From positions 106,330,410 through 106,394,409 of the forward strand of contig CM063284.1 of NCBI GenBank assembly GCA_032173965.1: 64,000 bases of DNA. The letters run 5' to 3'. Made by a program: the position numbers and the translations under genes. The notes beneath the pieces were generated by a model, which had not been told where the DNA came from, searched no databases, and worked only from the letters and a program-made list of their open reading frames with translations. Numbering within the stretch: the first letter of the stretch is position 1; each line of letters begins with the position of its first letter. The stretch is from Sitta carolinensis. Lineage: Eukaryota > Chordata > Aves > Passeriformes > Sittidae. Below are positions 40,008 to 55,000 of the stretch, one piece after another.

Positions 40008-43000
40008 ATGTATGGTTTTATGTGTAAATACATACAGAAAAGTGTCACAGATTGGGTTCTTCAGCCCACACCATTTTGGGAGTAAATTCTATGAAATATA
40101 TATTCATCTACATAGACCTGCCAGCTCTGAGCCATCTTTCCTATTTAAAGTTCTCTCAGCTCTAGTGTCTTTAGGTTCTTTACATTCAGATCCACCCATC
40201 TACTTCTTGTTAGCTTCCATTTCTGTCCTGGGCAAAGATTTGAGCACTCATGGAAGAAACGACATAGCTTCAGGTTCCATTTTTTCAGACCACTTGTTCC
40301 AGGCTTTGGGGTAATTTCTTTGATTCACAGAGGAAACCAGAATATGAAAAGTAAACCCAGTAGAACACTACAAAACAGATATTCTCAATTCTGCCTTCAT
40401 TACACAAGCTGAAAGGTAGAACACACGTCCTTTCTGTAATGCTCTGTCTGAATTTACTATGCAGTAACTTAATTCATCTATTTGTCCTTTCTTGTAGCAC
40501 CTTCATTTCAGTTGATAGGAAATCTAACTACACAAATAACTCCCAACAGCGGTATCAACAACCCTCAAAACCAAGAGAAGCAGAAGGAAGCTATATTTTG
40601 AGCATAAACATTATGTTGGCACTTCCTACATATTTCAAACACACAAATGAAGCATTCTGAAGACTCTCTAAACAATTTTCCACCTCCATGACCAAGCACT
40701 ACTTTACAAGTGAGACCCTTGGCTTTGAGAAAGCAAGATCCTTCATCTCAGCAAAAAAGTATTTGAAGTGAAAAATCCATAGCTGGTACATTTATATAAA
40801 TGAGCAAGTGTTTACCAAATAATATTTCTCAAAAAAACACCAAAACTATTTCTTATTTGTATGTTAACAGCATTTCAGATGGAGATCTCTAGACCTCCCT
40901 GGACAGGAATACATATAAACATATTACCTTCTGCCCTGAAAAATTTACAGTACGAATAGAAGAAATAAAAAAGGAATCATCCCTAATCTGCAGACAAGAC
41001 TTAACATATGAATGAGTCACTAACTCAGTATATAGGACATATAAGAATAAAATGCAAGTCCCTTATTATCCACCAAAATACTCCAAAAGAAAAAAATCTC
41101 CTAGTTAAATATTACTACTCTTGTTTTCTTCAAATTTTCTGGTCTGACTGTTTCTAGCTTTTCAGGGAACAACTACAATTTATCCAAATCAATGTTTGGT
41201 CTGAAAAAAAGATGAAAGAAACCCTGATAGGTTATGCAACCCATTGAATTTTTTTCTTAAAATGCATACGATTGCCTAAAACACCCCAACATTTCAACAT
41301 CCTTCCTCTGGGACCATAGCCCAAGATATTTTACTATATTTTTGTCTGTTTTTAAATAAAAAAAAAAAAAAATCTGTGTGTGCAATAGAGCTCCAAGTAC
41401 AAGTTATTGCTTGTTTCTTCATGTTTCTTCTCCCCTCAGAAAGTCTCTCTCAGTATGCAACCTTCAAAAACAACCAGAAAAGCTTAGTGCTGATTAAAAT
41501 TGTATGTGCATTTTCTCATCCACTGTTCACATATTGCAATGTTGTTGTTTTTAACATAAAAGCTATAAAAGGAAAGTACTTTCTTATATTTACTGATCTT
41601 CATTCCTTCCAAGTGTTTCTTTTGTATAGAGTCTCAAATATCAGTAAGTCCATAATAAAGCTGGTTTCTCCAACACATTTACTCTTCCTAATTCTTTTTT
41701 CTAGAAGAAAATTACTTACCAACACAGATCAAGTGAATTAGAGCCCATAAATATCCGTTTGGATCAAACTGCAATAAAGAACGACTACATAAATAAAAGC
41801 ACGGTAATCTAAACTTACATATTGCAATTTCCCTGCAGTTAGCTTTGCAAAGCAAGTACGGTGAGTGGAAGCTGTGCTAAAAGAAAGGGAAGATGACTAA
41901 AGAAGACTAGGAAGACTGAAATCCTTCCTGTCACACCTAGAAACCTGGCATATCCCAATTATGCAGGCTCTCAGCTCGTCTCAGCTAGGATAATTCTATT
42001 TCAGAGGTGTACACCAATTTAGGCAGTCTGAGCATATGGACCCCAGACTACTTAGTCCTGTATTGGCAATAAGGGACAGGCAAGACAATCAAAGGACCAT
42101 CACAAAGGTTTTTGTCTTGTCTCCTTTCCCCTCTGAGCTTCTGCAGCTGCTAAGCAGTCTCTCCCCAAGGCTATAACTAAACAGAGTATCCAAAAGAGGG
42201 CTTCAAACAGACCTCCATGTGAGTAAAGGAGGCCCTCTTCACAACAGGGAAAACCCAAATGTTTTTAAGAGGAATTCACCTGACATATTTTAGATGTCTG
42301 CTTTCAGGTGAGACGAATTATGTATCAAGAGATCCTGCTCTGCACCATGGACTATGACGAGAGCTAGTGCAAGTGCAACACTTCCAATGGCCACATTTGA
42401 TCAGATGTATCCAGGCAAATACCAGACTCATCTGACTTCAGATATTAACTGAGGTATCTAAAGCAAGGAAGTAGCTTTCTTAAGTCTCCAAAAGAGAATC
42501 TCCAGTGATTAGATCCTTCCTGGATGGAGCACTCTCTGGAGGTACCTCCTTTCTTTGCCAGGTAGCTACAGAAAGTGTGTGCAGGGAATAAAAAATCTAA
42601 TTCAAGAACTTCCTGAAATTAATTGCACACAATTAATTCAAACCTAAATGATTTGCTGTAAGCCCTCTTAAGAAGTAAAATTGTAGTTTCCCCAGCCACC
42701 ACCTTCACCAAAGAACTGTATGTCCACGCTGTTCAGAGGTTTTACCATAATGCAAACACAGTAAGCCCAGCAAGACTACAACGCAGCAACAGGAAATGTT
42801 TAGAATTCCCTTGCAGGAATCCTACTCTAGCTTACAGGTAAAAGCTGCATCCTTCATATGCTAAAAGGATGTCAAACATCAAGGCCTAACTAGACTTGCT
42901 GTACAAAGCAGAGCTCACCTGTGTGTCACACAAAGGAAGGCACACTGCTGCTGCCAGGAGGAGCAGCACACTGCGGAGAAAAAATAAAAAAAAAGCAAGA

Positions 43001-46000
43001 CCAAAAGCTTTCAACCTGGATTTGTAGTCACATCAAAGTACAGGCAATTCCACTCCATTTTACACTGACACTTCACTTGTTTAATTTTCTTATTCCATAT
43101 TTAAAAAATAATTTCTGCCACCAAAATACATTCTTCATAACTTGTACACAGTAAAGTTTTATGAGAAGAGAAGAAGCACAAAACACTTCATAAGTGACAA
43201 AACCAAGGTTTTTTGGTAGAGAATATTTTTCTTCACTAGTCATCTGGCTTCCCTAGGCTTTTTCAGAAAGCCAAAATCAGCCAATTTCTGGCTGAATGGT
43301 TACCAAAAACTCTTTCATTGAGATGAATCGCCTGTTACAAGAATTCCAGCAGTCCTGACACTATTACAAGTGACATTGTTACTCCAGGGCACAAAGCAAC
43401 GTGGAAGTCACTGGTATTACACTGGAAATGCCTTAAGGACAGCACAAATCCACTCCTGGACCACTGACAGGCTAAATAAATTCTTATCCTCTAGCTCAGT
43501 CATTATTTCTTCAATCTACATGGAGTACACTGATGTGGAATTTCTGTGGACCGTCACTATTAATATTAATATACATTTGGTTTTGCAGCTTATTTTCCTA
43601 CTCTCTAAGGGCATGGAAAAAGACAGAATAAAGATTATTTAAAAAATGGTATCCTTGACAATAATACAGTGGTGAAGACAAGGCCACATAGTCAGATAAT
43701 GGAAACAACAGGAAGAAATTAGGAAGGTTATGCTTCTAAGTACACTAAATAATAACCCAACATTATCCACTGTTAAGTACAGCTAAAAGATTACAGGATG
43801 TGGAAGACAGCAAATATCCATTCTTCAAGGGGATGTGGGGCATGAATCAAAATTTTAACACGACTGGTTGACTTCTGTTTGTCCCTTTCCATCTCTTTTT
43901 TGAAGCCTAAACAACCAGGGCCAACAAGAGTTGGTAGTTTTGCAGATTAATATCACAGAATCATAGAATCATTAAGGCTGGAAAAGACCTTCAAGATCAT
44001 CTGTCCAACTGTCAACCCAGTGCCACCATAATCACCCTAAACCATATTCCCAAGTGCTACATCCAGAAACCTCTTGAACTCTTCCAGAGATGTTGACTCC
44101 AACACTGCCCTGGGCAATTTATTCCAATGCCAAACCACTCTTGTAATGTTTGGTTTTTTTCTAATATCTAATCTGAACCTCCCCTGCTGCAATTAAAGGC
44201 CACTTCCTCTTGTCCCTTTACTTGAGACATGGCAGAAATGACTGACTCCCACCTCACTATGAATGATTCTAACAGAAATGGATCTCATTTACCTTTCATT
44301 TCTAAGGAAGGGAATTTTTAGCTACTTTCTAGCATACTAATTATCTTTCTCTTACTGTTTATGATTATCCACTGAAACTTCAAACCTTCCAAACCTTTCC
44401 AAAAGCATTGTTATGGGCACTGTTTTTTCATTCATTTCATTTTTGTAAGGAGAAAAAACATATCAAACTATTCAAGCAATTCTTTAAACAAAATTAAAAT
44501 ATTAAATTACTCCTATGTTGCAATTTAGGCTTACTGCCCACAGGAATGTGCCTTACATTCTTCATTGTTTTGGTGTGCTATTATCTGAAGCAAATATAGA
44601 AACTGGAGTCAAAACAAGTCTGAATCTGAGTAGCTTTAAAAGCTTACCTACAAACTTTCAGATGAGAGGTCTGCTGTAAAAAAAAAAAAAAAAAAGTATG
44701 ATCAAAACATTAGAATTTAATAATAAAAATGGTAAAATCATGTTTTCTCCTTCCAAAAACTGGAAAGTGATAACAGCTGATCTTACGGCACCATGCATAT
44801 AAAAACTTCAATGAACAACATTCAAAATTCAAGCACCGCTTTTCAAATTTAATTCGATAAAGAAGAATTAGGATTCTGGATCAGCCTATTTCACCTTGAT
44901 TTATATTTTCAAATTACTAACCAGCAAGTAAACCTAAAACCAGACATGAACTTTATGCCTTGAATTATACCAAAACTGTGTGACATATGTACTCAAATAC
45001 TGAGTTTTCCTAATTAGGTACTACCTCATATAAATCAGTCTTGATCTGAACTCATTAAATTTTCCCAATTCTTTGATATGAAATTGTTCCTGAGAAGCTT
45101 CCAGTTAGGCCTGTGTTTGCATTATCCTTGTCCTTAGTGCTTTTGTTTTTAAAGAGAGGAGTCATAAACTTGTGACATAGAAGGAAAATATGAAACACTT
45201 TGTCAAAAACACTAATCAGAGGACAATGACACTGGGACATGCCATGGTACACACTGCTATGTCCCTTAGACATAACCTTAGTGATCTCCTCCGTTTGTTA
45301 GATGAAGTAAACACTCATTTATCTGTCTTCTATACAGAAAACAGTCATAATGAATGGAAGATGCCTTTCACAGCAAGCCAGAGGCCATTGTAGAAAACAA
45401 CTTTGTAATGAATGATTTCCCAGTATTAGCTCACACAACTACTCTGTAGTCAGTTAGAAAAACATTTCAAAAAAAGCCTAAAAAGTTTATGAGAAAAAAA
45501 CCCCAGCTCTAACAAAAGGGTGCAGGAGTTATTCTCCTGACTTTCATGGGGGCAAAATCTCAAGCATTCAAAACAAATTCAAAAATGCACCGTTCCTCCT
45601 GCATTTAATGTGGAGATGTGACCTATCTGTAATCACACAATACATAAGGTCTATTATACTGATTAGATCTAAGGGCATAGTCCTCCTTCCTCTCAGCTTA
45701 AACAATGAGATTTTATGTGGGGCATGAGAGAGAGGGAATATTAATTTTTAAAAGGGAAAAACAAGCAGGGCCAAGCCAATATTAAAAATGCAGATCAGAT
45801 TGGTGATATGTACTTTCAGTGTTTCATCAGCTAAAGGGGAAAAGGAAACATCAGTATAGATACTTGTCAGCAGCAAAATGCTCTCTCTGGGTCTCATTAA
45901 TGAGTAGCTATTACAGTGAGTCTAGAAAAGTACATGGTACTAATGCCTGTATTAAGAGAAATTAGGTATCTTGTTCTGGGGCAGTTCTATCACAGGATTT

Positions 46001-49000
46001 ACCTTGACAGATAGATCAATTACCTCTTTTTGCACAAACTTCTGGAACCCGCAGGTTATGACTTCTGCTGCATTGTGCACAGTGAGGAATACCGGGATTG
46101 GCTGCCATAGAGAGAGAGCAAAAATGCCCGAATCAACCCAGAGCAGTCACATATATAGGAAGGGGCACTTCCATGCCACATCACCTAAAAGAGACTTAAC
46201 CTATTCCAATCACTAGCACATGGGCACAGGCATCTTTAAAAAGCAGACCCTGATGCAGACCTGCTTGCTGTGTCTCCCACTGCAGAGTGCTTGGTCAGTT
46301 TGCTTGTACGCAGCTACCCCAGTAAGATTTGCTCCAGGTTTCTGCCTCTAGTTTTCCCTCTCTGATCCAAGATCTTCAGCCTCTGCAGTAAACAGTTCTC
46401 TTTTGTTGTCCCATCCCTGGCTGCTGGTACTAAGAATACATTGTGACTCCTAGCAACAGAATTGTGGGCAAGACAATTTTAGGTGATTGCTTTCAGTTAC
46501 TGCTAGGAAGAGCTGCCCCAAATTAAGATAGAAATGCAATAGTTCGTACACAGATGATGTTGAAATTATACCCAGTGAGATATCTGGACACCATCCCAAC
46601 ATGAAATCATTAAGAGACAAACTCCAATGATAAAAATAATGAATCAAACACCCATTGCCCCAGGCAAACCCAACCAGAATTAGTGGTTCATAATACTTCC
46701 TCCAAATCACATCCATGGTCTCTCAGACAGCTGAAACAGAAGCAATTCTGTGCTCTGATTAAGATAATCTGAAGACATTTTAGGGAGCAGATTTCCACAC
46801 TCGTGTATGGTATTTAAATCACAGATGCAGAGAATGGATTCATTTCTCAGTGATGTCCAAACTTCTAAGTATCAGGTGATATAAACAACAAATATCTCTC
46901 AAATGTGACTTTGCATATTTTCTGTAATTTTCTTTTCTTTACTATAAAGCCAGATAAGCATTACTTGTTAAACATTATAAGTCATAATTACAACCGGGGT
47001 GGATCCATAGCCACAACAGTTGCACCAAAATAAGAATGAAAATCACACAAATACAACTGGTATGAAGTTGTTGGACCCACCGTCACCAGTACAGAAAACC
47101 ATTTCTCAACCCTGCTGCTGGATAACTGAGAAAATGAATCCAGAAGTATTTAACATAAAAGTACTCTGAGCTTGACACAGTAATAGGAAATACAAGAAAT
47201 ACCCATAAACAAGGAAAGTTGACAGCAGAATTTATGTCTTCCCTTTGTGAAAGCTAATTTGTTGGGTTTTTCTTTCCTCCCTTCTGCTTTTGGCTTGTCC
47301 AAATGTGTTTTGGAGCCAATAATGGCTCCAGTTTGCCTTGCCCAGTTAACCTTCTCCATATGTCTATTGCTTTTGATTCAAGTATTTCTTAAATTTGTGA
47401 GTGGGCTTAATACTTATGAAAAGGAAGGTTTACTGGCTGGGCAGGCAGGGTGAATAGATCCTGCACAAATGCCCCCTCATGGATCTGCATATTTTTTTTG
47501 ATCATCACAGTCCAGAGCTAAGCAGTCCTCCTCCACTTCTAGCCCTCAATCCTTGGTCTGGGGAGATTGCCTGCACCTCTAGGAAGAGGCACAAACAGAG
47601 ATTAAAGTTGTAACTTTGCCAGTATACAGGAATGTTTGAAAGAGGATATAATAATAAAAATACACATAATTTTTGCTTTAGGAATAAGCCCAGTTAATTA
47701 AAATATGCTATTGAGATGAGCCGATTCAGCTATGAGTTTGGGAGAGTCCACTTTCATTCTCCCTATGTCATAAAATTGTTGTACACAAAGTTATTGTACA
47801 AAGCAAATCTTCTACATAGCATTGAATTTAGCTCCACTACAAGGCAGCACATAATAATTATGGCCTAAGACTGCTTGTCCTTTTGTCTTGCTTGTAAAAT
47901 AGCCACAGAATTAGATCTTTAAATCCCCATTCATGTACAACAAAAGCCATTAAGAAATATGAGATGCACCTTAAGAAAGGTTTGGAATATAAATCAAAAC
48001 CCTTCACAGCCCTTCTGCCATTCCAGTGCAGTTCACTCATGAATGACCAGAGCAGGAACAGGGGCTAAACACAGTAACTTTCAGATGACCAGGAAGTAAA
48101 AAGAAATAACAGAGAGGATGTGATTCGTAGCTTCACTACTCAGATGAGCAAGCAGAAAAGACCCTGTTGCCAAGGCTTCATTGGTGCTTCCAGACAGGGC
48201 TTTCCTTAGGGGACTTTGCTTACCTTACACCAAAAAAGCCCAATGGAACTTCCTCTGACAAGGAAGCAAGAGGAAGTATATGTAATCACACTGAGACAGA
48301 ACTATCTATGAGCGTGGGGCCTCTGAGTACATGCCTGTACATATCTGTGCACAAGATAAGGCCCACCACCTCACTTACGAGGACAAAGACCTCCTGTTCT
48401 TTTCTGCTCTATCTCTCTTCTGGGATTTTCAAGGGATCACTACAATCAGAATCTGGTTTAAAAAAAGTCCCTTTTGACCCTCCTTAGGGCAGAGGAGGTG
48501 ACAGGAGCAGGTTGGCTCTGGAGTTACGTTAAGATACATTGACAGAATGCAGAAGGGAACCAGTGCACGATCTGAGCTTGCAAACTGCACAACAGCAGCC
48601 AAATATTGTTATTTTTGAAAAATAAATGCCACCAATTTATTTTACTTCTTTTAAGGAAGACTATATAATTTAAGCATAAAGCTTTCGAGTTTCATGGAAG
48701 CAGATTTGACATTCTGGAAACATTTGGTAAATTACTGTGATGTAAATGAATCATAAAATGGTTCATAAAATTTTATCCATAAAATGGATAAAATAATCTA
48801 ACCCTTCCCATAATCTCTTTCCAACTTCCTATTTAATTTTTCAAGTCCTGTGAAGAATCAAAACCTTTTCATTGAAATGGTCTTCTTGAGTTTACCGGAA
48901 GGATTTCCCAGAGATCCCACAACCCCATTCGTCCTTTTACAAAGTTACAGCTACTGATTTCTTCAGCTTCTTCCCTGACTGTACAATCCAGATCACTGAG

Positions 49001-52000
49001 GATCTGTTCAGCAAAACTCTGAGTACTCTGGAGAGATGCTGAGTGCTTTGGACTGTCACAGAGATGCTCTTTGATACTTAGTAGGATTGGACCGCTGCAT
49101 TAGCTCCATTAACAATGGATCTATTATTTAAACCTCTCCTCCCTCCTTCTCCCTCAACCCAGAAACAGCATTAAACACTATGTATGAAGGGAATGGTCTT
49201 TATTTACAGAGTAGAGGCAATAAAGAACTGACTTCTACAGGTTCATTTCTTACCAATCTAGACAGTGCCCTGGAGCCAGCATAAATAATGCCCACAAAAA
49301 GTACTGATGCAGGAAGCCATGACAGGATTTCAGATCTGTGAAAAAAATTAAAACCCCATTATTTCACTACATTCTGTTTACATACAGAAAGGAACAGTTG
49401 TTGCAAGGAATGTAATAATATGTATACATGTACATTAATTTCAAACATGTATATTAAAGTCAGTATCTGATTGCTTGGTGTTCCTCACATTTACTAAGGA
49501 GTCCAAATCAGAAATTATTCATTTTGTCCAATCCAAAAGAGAGCTAACTGCAGATATATTTTCTTTGTTTTACTCTTTCCCTGGCTCCTCTCCCTCCAAA
49601 ATCGTGTTGGGCTTTTTTTTTTTTTCTCCTTTAGAAATTACTCCCATTGGTATTAAAGGAGAGACACTACAACTAATTTCCTTGATGTTCTGAGAAAGGA
49701 ATGAAACCTGAGTAATGGAGGCATAAAATGGCTCACTTGCACAGACAGCACACATTTTCACTATGCACAAATACACTTGGCCACCCACACATTCATTTCT
49801 CAGCCAGATTGACAAAGAGATTCTTCCTAAAGATCAGATTGTCTCTGTGGAAGCCTATCTCTTGAGATTTCCTAATGATATTCCATTGACTAAGCCAAAC
49901 TCCTAGAGGCAGTTTGACAACTAATGGAGGAATGAAGTCATCAGATTGATCTCATTAATTTTTTTTTTAGCCATGGTTACTGCAGTAGGGTCAGGTTTCA
50001 GTTCCCAGAAGGGGCTTCAGAACTTGCACTTTTCCTGTTTTTGATCTTGTTACTTAAGGGGAAAAAGAGATCCAGTAGGTGGTAAATTTCAGAGAGAATA
50101 ATGTAAGATTTTTGGCAAGGGAAGAAGGGAGAAAGGCCTGCATCAAGGGCTTCCCAGGACTGAAGACATGGCTGCCCCATTCATTCTTCCCAAGCTTTGA
50201 ATTAAAGTGGAGAAAACATTAACAAGGAGTGCTGGTTTTCAAAAGAAAACCAAACTTCTAGCTTCTTAGTTTGTTTTACATTTCCAATTAACATGTAAGA
50301 CATGAAATATAATTACAGATACTGGTACACCACCACACTTCATGGAACACAAGAAAAGACACAGACCACTAAATGATGAAATCGGTATGAATGAAGACAA
50401 AACGTGCGCAAAGATTCATGTAATCACAGACAAGGGAAAACCCATAAATATCATATTTCCTCTTTTACATATATATAATTTCCCAAGATAATCAAATACC
50501 CAGGGACATAAAAATAATCTTTAGATCCTTTCGCTGGCATAAATATTTCTCTGGGTTTTCTTGACTAGTCACCATAAATTTTTATAAAAACACTGTTTCT
50601 TTTAAGGTTATTGACTTCAACTGGAATTTCACCAAGACAAAGATGTAATATTGTCATACCTCATTACCAGTGAATTCACACCAGACACCAACAAAAATAT
50701 CCCCAAACTATTGGAACAGCAAGAAATTGAAGAAATGGGAGGGAAGAAAAGAAAGTGGGTCTGGGAAGATAAAAGGAGCACACAATGAAAACCAAATTCT
50801 CATTTAGAACATAAAAATATCACTCTTTCATGTTCCCCACCACTAAATTGTTGGAATCCCAAATATGTCTTCATCTCCAATGAGATTCTGCAAAATGCAA
50901 TGGAAAAGGACTTCAGATGCTCTTTCCATGATGTAAGGGTAGAATTTAATGTTGCCAAGTGGGAATTTCAGGATTGAAATGCACGGATGTTTGATGCAAT
51001 GTGTCAGCATCAACGATCTGTCTTGTATGTAAACCAAGTAGCAGCTTCTCATGTCGGCAATACAGTGATGTACATGCAAGATAGGAAAAGATGAGTTTGC
51101 AGTTGTTGTAGGGCTAAATCCAAATCCCATGATAGGCAATGGGTAGGTTCCCCCAAACAACACTTAAAGAAAGACTCTGAGCTGCTGCTTAGCTGTGGGT
51201 GAAATGCAGCACCACAAGAAATGTTCATCAGAACACATCAGACTTATGTGCCTAGAAGGGTGAGGCAGAAGCTGGGCAGCAGACAGAAGCATTATGCAGA
51301 TGCTGTGTGTTCCTCTGTGCTCCACAGAGCCCTTGCTTTGTCTGCTTTGCAGACAGCCAATATTTGCTCTTTAGAAGAAATGATGGAGGGTTCCTTACAG
51401 TATGTCCTGGGGGAAGCAGAAGTAAAGCAGGTTATGCACAAAACCTGAGTCAGATTAATCTAAATAATATATTTTTATTCTGTCTTTATAGCGAGGTTAG
51501 TATTCTGGACTTTAGACAAAGGGCAATGATCTCTATGTAATAACATAATTCTGCTGAGGCTCAGAAAGTATATGAGATCAGTCCATGTGATAGAAAAATT
51601 GAGGCTTTCTGGACATAAACAAATGGATGGCAGATTATTATTTGAAGCATGACAAGACTGAAGAGTGGCTATGATACTCCTAGGTATCCTACACATAGAT
51701 GAAACCCTCTCCTCAACATAACAGATAAATTGAGAGACAGATATTTTGTAAGGGGTGATGGAAATGTCCATATTCCAGTGATAGCATTAAACCCATCTTT
51801 GCACATTATGTTTGGTTGGTTTGTTTGCTGGTGAGTTTTTTTGTTGGTCGTGCTTTGGAGGTTTAGATGCTTTCCGTGTTTGGGCTTTCAGATTTTTTTT
51901 GGTTTTGCTTTGATTTGTTTTGGTTTTTTTTTTTTTTTAATACAGAAGATAAAGGTTACAAATCCACTTCTGCAAAACATTAAAACATGTGCCTAATCTT

Positions 52001-55000
52001 TGTGAAGAAAGGCAGGTTTAAAGTCATGCTTAAATAGCTGGATGCATTATGCCAAAGCATGTCAATTAATTCTGGTTGTTCCATTCAGTTTATTCTATAA
52101 CAGGTATTCTGTATTAACTAAGCTAATGAAGTTTCTCAAGAGGGATTTCAACCCCTTTCCCTACAGTGTGCTGACATCTAGTGGTCTCAAGTCTCCAGGG
52201 TCAAAATATGAACTAATTTTTCATCCAAGCCTTTCTTAGATAAAAACAATCTCTTCAACATCAGCGAGTGGTTCTTTTCCTCTATTTTCTTTAATGTCTT
52301 CCCAGGTTTCAAAAAGATGAAAGTATCTTTTCCAAGCTGGGAAAAAAAAGATTCAACTTCTTCAATTTCATTATTCAAAGCAGAAGTAATCATTAGTGAT
52401 GAAAAGTTGAACTATAAAAGGACGTCACTGTTGGCAGTATTCTTCTAGACTGTTTTGTAATTACAAAATCTGCATAAACAATACAAATTTGATAATAATA
52501 TATACATATGTATCAGTAACTGCCAGTAAAGCAAGGTTCATACCCTAATCCTGTCTCTGCCAAAGTCACTGACAGCTTTTACAATATCCTCAGTTTATTG
52601 CAGCTATAAAATAGGAAACTGAATTCTGTTTTCATTTACAACCTCACTTATATTTCCGTGGTGATGTAATCACTTGTATGGATGTGGAAACAGAACACAG
52701 CCTGTTTTTTCTGACATACTCACAGGATTTCATTCCAAGTGAGGAGATTCAACTTTTCAAGCCAACTGTTTGAATCTCAAACAGAAAGTTCATCAGCCAT
52801 CACTTGCTAACAGAGAATCACTGAGAAAAAAATAACATTAGAAGGGATGTCTGGTTGCCATTTAGTCCAAATTCTCCCAGCTTCAGAGTCAAGTCACATT
52901 ACGCAGGTCATTGCCCAGGAAGGTTTTTAGTATCTCCTGAGATGAAGATCCAGTGATTGCTGTGGGCATACATCTTCTAAATGATACAATTTTCCACAAT
53001 AAAAAAGATGCTGCATTCCATACTGCAGAAAGGATCCACCTGAGCAGAGCACAGCATGACAACTCTTCCAAATTGTGATGTCACACACGGTTTGAGTACA
53101 TGATCTTTGTCTACAAAGCACCATTTAATTTGGAGTTTTTATTGTTAACATCAGTTAGGAAAAGGCGAATGATCCCCATTTATGAGACACAGCTTTCAAA
53201 ACAAAGGCAGATCATGTTTGTAAACCTCACAGCCCTGAGAGTTCTGCAGAAGATTGTGTCAATGCTCTTAACCATTACCAAGGTTTTTCTTATAATACAA
53301 AGAAACAATCCAGGGAAAAGATATGGACAGATGTTTGGATACTGATATCATTAATGGATTTTTGGTTGTCTTACCAAGGTTAAATTAATTCCACTTTATA
53401 TTAGTAGTCAGTTGAAGTGTGTGTCATTGAACACCCATTTAACTAAAATATGAATTTTACATCTGTGAAGCAGAACTCCCACGCCCCCACACACATCAAG
53501 CTCTATTAATTTTAGCAATTAATAACATCCATGACCAATGTAAATCTGTTGTAATTCGGCTACAGAAAATAAGTGTTTGGCAGATACCAAAAAACTACAG
53601 TACCTTGAACACAAGTTTATCTCCACCCAGCCCAGCTTCCAGGAGATGTGAAGCAGAAGTCCACCCACCAATGTTTGCCACCTGAAATAGAACGACACCG
53701 GGAAATTATACGTGAGGCTTAGTGAATATGTGCAGATAACTTAGAATAAGTAGCAAGTAGTGCACACTGATTTCTTTTACACTTTAAAATAAGTTATCAG
53801 CATTCTTCTTCTCCAAGCTAGTGGTTTTCAGAGAGACGTTCCATGTTTCTTGGGTGAAAATCCTTGAACATCTTGCACAGTTCAGACAGAGATATTGTAT
53901 TACAATATTAAATGACATTAACATCCATAACAGGTATAGAAGTGGTTTTATTTATTATTCACATGCAATATATTTAAGCAATTGCTTAAATTACTACCAC
54001 ATACACAAATAAACAAATATTCACTCTATGCAGTACTAGTGCAATTTGACACTGTCAGAGAAGAGTGAGCTAATTTTCCACATGGACGTGGTAAATAATC
54101 AATGCTACTATCACAGCTCACTTCACCTTTTTTTGGATGAAAAGCATATGAGAGTTTAAAAGCCAGGTTTCCCTGACAGTTGCTGCAAGTTTGACTATGT
54201 TCTATCCAAGCCTGTGGTGAAATCCCATCAACTTCATTGTGAAGAATTTCGTCTTGTCTCAGATGTTAAGGACAGAAGTCTGTGACAGTTTCAGATGCTT
54301 TGGACTATGCAGTATAGTCTTAGATTATACAGGGAACAAAACTAGGGACAATGAACAGTAACAGCATGAATTGAGAATTACATTCTTCTCCTCTTTGCTC
54401 ATCTGTCATAAGTCTAAATGAAAGTGCATCTGAGCCACTTAAAAATTTCAAGAAAAGGTCACTTTTAAATGCCAAAACTTACAGAAAAATATTATGATGC
54501 TGAAACGCATTTTCAAATAATAAAAACAAGGAAATAACTGTGGTAACACAGATGCCATAAGGCAGTTACTTGCTATTGAAATATGCTTTTCTGTTGATTT
54601 ACCATATCTATTTTACACAAATTACTCAAAACTCTCACCCCATATGATAAAAGCCTTATGCAAGAGACAGTCTCTCTGTGTGTGCCAAAACTGAAGAAAA
54701 CATTTACTGCATATCTAATTGAGCTGAATACATTCAAAGTAAGTGGAGATTCCCAATTCCTAGAGTTGATTGCAGTCCTGGGACTGCAAGTCAGGCAAAA
54801 ATATAAGCCATGCTAAGCAGCAGAAAAAGAAGTAAAGATACCCGGTGTCTGCAGGCTTTAACATAATCTCAAAAATGGGGTAAGTCTTGCTCTAAGAGGT
54901 CAGATTTTCACTAAATGTCTCATCAACAACATTGATGTTATATATGGACACTTGTCAAAACATTAAATTTCTCATTACAGTCCTTAAGATATGACAGTGA

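Noticed and set aside
39859..40314. 151-codon plus-strand frame with a VC repeat
   Set aside because: It is held open by the TG microsatellite.
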